Shown here in pieces: positions 5,322-7,108 of a stretch of DNA of 7,108 nt (positions are counted from its first letter, which is position 1; the number at the start of each line of letters is the position of its first letter). Source of the stretch: Eubacteriales Family XIII. Incertae Sedis bacterium. Its GTDB lineage: Bacteria; Bacillota; Clostridia; Peptostreptococcales; Anaerovoracaceae. Position numbers and translations under genes: made by a program. The stretch spans positions 1-7,108 of the forward strand of contig JAISGB010000031.1 of the NCBI GenBank assembly GCA_031263335.1. The letters run 5' to 3'. The notes under the pieces are model-generated. The model saw only the letters and a program-made list of their open reading frames with translations. It was not told where the DNA came from and searched no databases.

Positions 5322-5528
5322 ATGGACCGGGACGGTAAGCGAAGAAAGAGCAGTAAATTTTGGGCGATATTCCTGACCTTGGCCCTGCTGTTGTCGGTGG
5401 CGATCCCCGCCGCGGCGAACGGCGACGAGGTCTTTACGTCCGGCGACGCGATCGGGCGGGGCGATGTGTCCGAACCCGATACGGGAACAGACGTTCACGG
5501 GGGGGGGCAGCGGCTTCTGAGCCTGTAG
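5322..5528 (+). CDS. N-terminal piece of the surface protein as literally encoded (68 residues)
   Basis: With nine G, translation from ATG 5322 gives the signal peptide, the start of the acidic stalk and an out-of-frame tail QRLLSL before TAG at 5526. The product would be a short secreted peptide of about 36 residues after cleavage. I read this as the OFF product of the larger gene, not an independent gene. The codons before the G-run match the stalk composition (DTGTD, SEPD) that resumes in the other frame just after it (SEPVAGDG). Confidence 0.6.
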   Translation: MDRDGKRRKSSKFWAIFLTLALLLSVAIPAAANGDEVFTSGDAIGRGDVSEPDTGTDVHGGGQRLLSL

Positions 5529-7108
5529 CCGGCGACGGGCAAGGCCCGACCGATCCGGGAGATACGGAATCGGCGGACGCAACCGATCCGAATGCGGACG
5601 GCGCGCCGGCGGGTACAGACGAGACAACCGATCAAGCCGGGACAACCGGACCGGCCGAAACAAACGGGACGGGCGAACCGGTCGCATCCGCCGAACCGGT
5701 CGAACCGACCAAACCGACCGAAACATCCAAATCAACAACACCCAAAGCAACAACACCCAAATCAACCGAAGCGAAGCCGAATATCCTCGATTCGTTCTTC
5801 TCCGCGCTCGGCGGGGTCTTCTCGCCCATGGGCGGCGCGACCGACCCGGTCAACGGCCTCTCCGTCAAAGCGGAACTGGACGGCATCGACCTCAACGGGG
5901 ACGGGGGCGACGACAGCTTCACGGACACCGACCGCCACGCGGAGGAGACGCCGCAGGCCTTGGTCGTCAACGCGACCTTCTCCGACGACCCCAATGTCAC
6001 GGAGCGCACCGTCACGGTCAAGCTCGGGTACGGCCTCATGTTCAGCTCCATGCAGGGCTTCAACGCGAGCAACGTGTATGAGGACGCCGTTGCGGGCGAT
6101 CTGAAGGGCAACATCGACACCGAAAAGACGAAATACGAAGCCGACCCGCGCATCGCCATGAGCGGCGTAAACGTGACGGCGGGCAGCGGCGCGGTCACCT
6201 ACGTGTTCAAGGACGGCGGGGCGGGCGGCGTCATCAAGAGCGCGCAGATAACCCTTTACGTCAAGGCGGCCAAGGGGTTCATGGCGAAGGAGTCGTCGCG
6301 CACCTTCAAGGACGCCGTCCGGGTGGACGCGAGCCAAAAGGGGACCGGCGGCGATCCGGAAGCAACGGATACGTTGATGTTGGAGAACTATACGATAACG
6401 GGCAAATACTCGCCTATCTTTTATGGAGACAGCACAAAACGCACCCAATATGCCAAACCCGGCGGCAGCGTAGCCTTTGACTATTTGCTCAGCACCAGCG
6501 GCGCCAATTACAGCAACAGCAACGGCGGCTTGCTGTACGCCGAGATTGTCGGCAATTTTGTGATCCCCAAGGGGCTTACGCCCGCCGAAACCCCCATCAC
6601 CTTCCCGACCGGCGGTTATCTTGCCGCCCAAGGCGCCGTAAAGAGCGAGGCCACGAAGAATGAGGACGGTTCCCACACGGTGAAGGTGACGATGACCAAT
6701 GTGTATACGCACGGAAATTCGCGCTTCACCCTGAACGTCACGGTCGATGGGAACGTTACCGACGGAAAGTCGCTGTCCATCGGCTTTTCGCAGGCGGGCA
6801 ATTCCTCCACGCCCTATGAATATGCCGGCGGCGCCGGAACAACAGTAAATCATTCTCAGCCGCCCATAGTGGCCGTCAGCACGGCCGCCGCCGCGCCGGA
6901 GTTCTATCAGGCGACTTTGGTTAACACCAATGTGCGCGCCTATACCGATCCGGACGGCATGGCGCCGGGCGACATGACGGCGCTCGCGAACATTCCCGTG
7001 AGAAACCGCAGTGCGGATGCCACCGCCCCGCAGGGCATCAAGATCGATTTCCCGGGCAGCATTACGGTGCGCGGGCTGCGTCTGCCCGTCGGCGCCCCCG
7101 ATACCGTC
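5322..7108 (+). CDS. Large secreted surface protein, interrupted by a frameshift at a G9 tract; 3' end outside window
   Basis: The N-terminus (MDRDGKRRKSSK, then hydrophobic FWAIFLTLALLLSVAIPAAA) is a Sec signal peptide with likely cleavage after Ala32. The frame then meets nine G (5499-5507) and stops at 5526-5528. The frame beginning at 5507 is open to the window edge (534 codons) and plainly continues the protein. With one extra G (or two fewer) the join reads HGGG-AAASEPVAG and gives at least 596 residues. Seen in order: an acidic Thr/Pro/Ala-rich stalk (about 40-150) ending in the 5-residue repeats STTPK and ATTPK; NILDSFFSALGGVFSPMGG (from 154); a DLNGDGGDD calcium-loop-like motif (190-198); then long beta-rich extracellular segments. 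No domain or wall anchor is recognised within the window. Likely an adhesin-like surface protein; function is not known. The frameshift could be a phase-variation OFF state, a recoding site, a true mutation or a sequencing error. Confidence 0.75.
5499..5507 (+). repeat. Homopolymeric G9 tract within the surface protein gene
   Basis: Nine consecutive G at codons 60-62 of the reading frame, between the signal-peptide region and the body. The downstream frame is one base behind, so 7 or 10 G would restore the full-length protein. G/C runs of this length are well-known sites of slipped-strand mispairing in phase-variable surface genes. The run also fits a slippery G GGG GGG sequence for -1 frameshifting, or polymerase slippage. 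Confidence 0.85.
5733..5761 (+). repeat. Two tandem 15-bp units in the Thr/Pro stalk
   Basis: CAACAACACCCAAA occurs at 5733-5746 and 5748-5761, a 15-bp period that encodes STTPK and ATTPK, followed by a partial STEAK. The A-rich stretch contrasts with the GC-rich surroundings. Such Thr/Pro/Lys repeats are typical of extended surface stalks and can change in copy number without breaking the frame. Confidence 0.75.

Noticed and set aside
5592..6104. Plus-strand open frame of 170 codons in a third frame of the surface gene
   Set aside because: The product is almost only Arg, Ser, Thr and Pro, a typical frame-shadow of GC-rich DNA. The frame from 5507 onward gives balanced protein sequence.
5762..6853. 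Long minus-strand open frame (363 codons) opposite the surface protein
   Set aside because: Its product is a low-complexity Arg/Val/Gly-rich mixture without domains and it has no ribosome binding site. The plus-strand frame here is the natural continuation of a secreted protein with normal domain-like sequence. Long antisense frames are common in GC-rich coding DNA.
5322..7108. Calling the surface gene a plain pseudogene
   Set aside because: The only defect is at the G9 run and the following 534 codons are intact, which is not the pattern of decay. A one-base consensus error cannot be excluded without the reads.

Overview
The window comes from a GC-rich bacterium, most likely a member of the Bacillota (Clostridia-type). 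The evidence is strong AGGAGG-type ribosome binding sites, sigma-A-like promoters confined to AT-rich intergenic DNA, a PilN/PilO/PilX-type pilus locus, and a Sec-exported surface protein with an acidic, Thr/Pro-rich stalk. The assignment is an inference; there is no rRNA or other taxonomic marker here.

Layout. (1) Positions 1-3104, minus strand: the start of a type IV pilus assembly operon in the order pilN-like, pilO-like, pilX-like. The last gene runs off the left edge. The genes overlap or abut (11-nt overlap, then a TAGATG stop/start junction), so they are almost certainly co-transcribed, from a TATAAT promoter at about 3155-3160. No pilM lies between the promoter and pilN. (2) Positions 3105-3440: a divergent control region with promoters facing both ways and three direct copies of AAAGACGCGCG. 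(3) Positions 3441-4787, plus strand: an ECF-like sigma factor (sigma-2 and sigma-4 regions) continued by a transmembrane helix and a roughly 150-residue predicted extracytoplasmic domain, so apparently a membrane-tethered sigma factor. (4) Positions 4788-5321: a 534-bp non-coding region with an AT-rich promoter-like start, several hairpins (one a perfect 12-bp stem with C8 in its loop), a possible attenuator-like three-segment switch, and phased A-tracts before a promoter-like site. (5) Positions 5322-7108, plus strand: a secreted surface protein that runs off the right edge. A run of nine G (5499-5507) right after the signal-peptide region puts the N-terminus out of frame with a clean downstream frame that stays open to the window end.

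Working model (inference). The window links three surface functions: a pilus operon, a sigma factor able to sense outside the membrane, and a large surface protein whose translation may be switched by slippage in a G-tract (7 or 10 G would be in frame; the 9 G seen here is out of frame). The sigma factor sits between the other two and could control either or both. The G-tract surface protein and the tethered sigma factor are the two items most worth following up.
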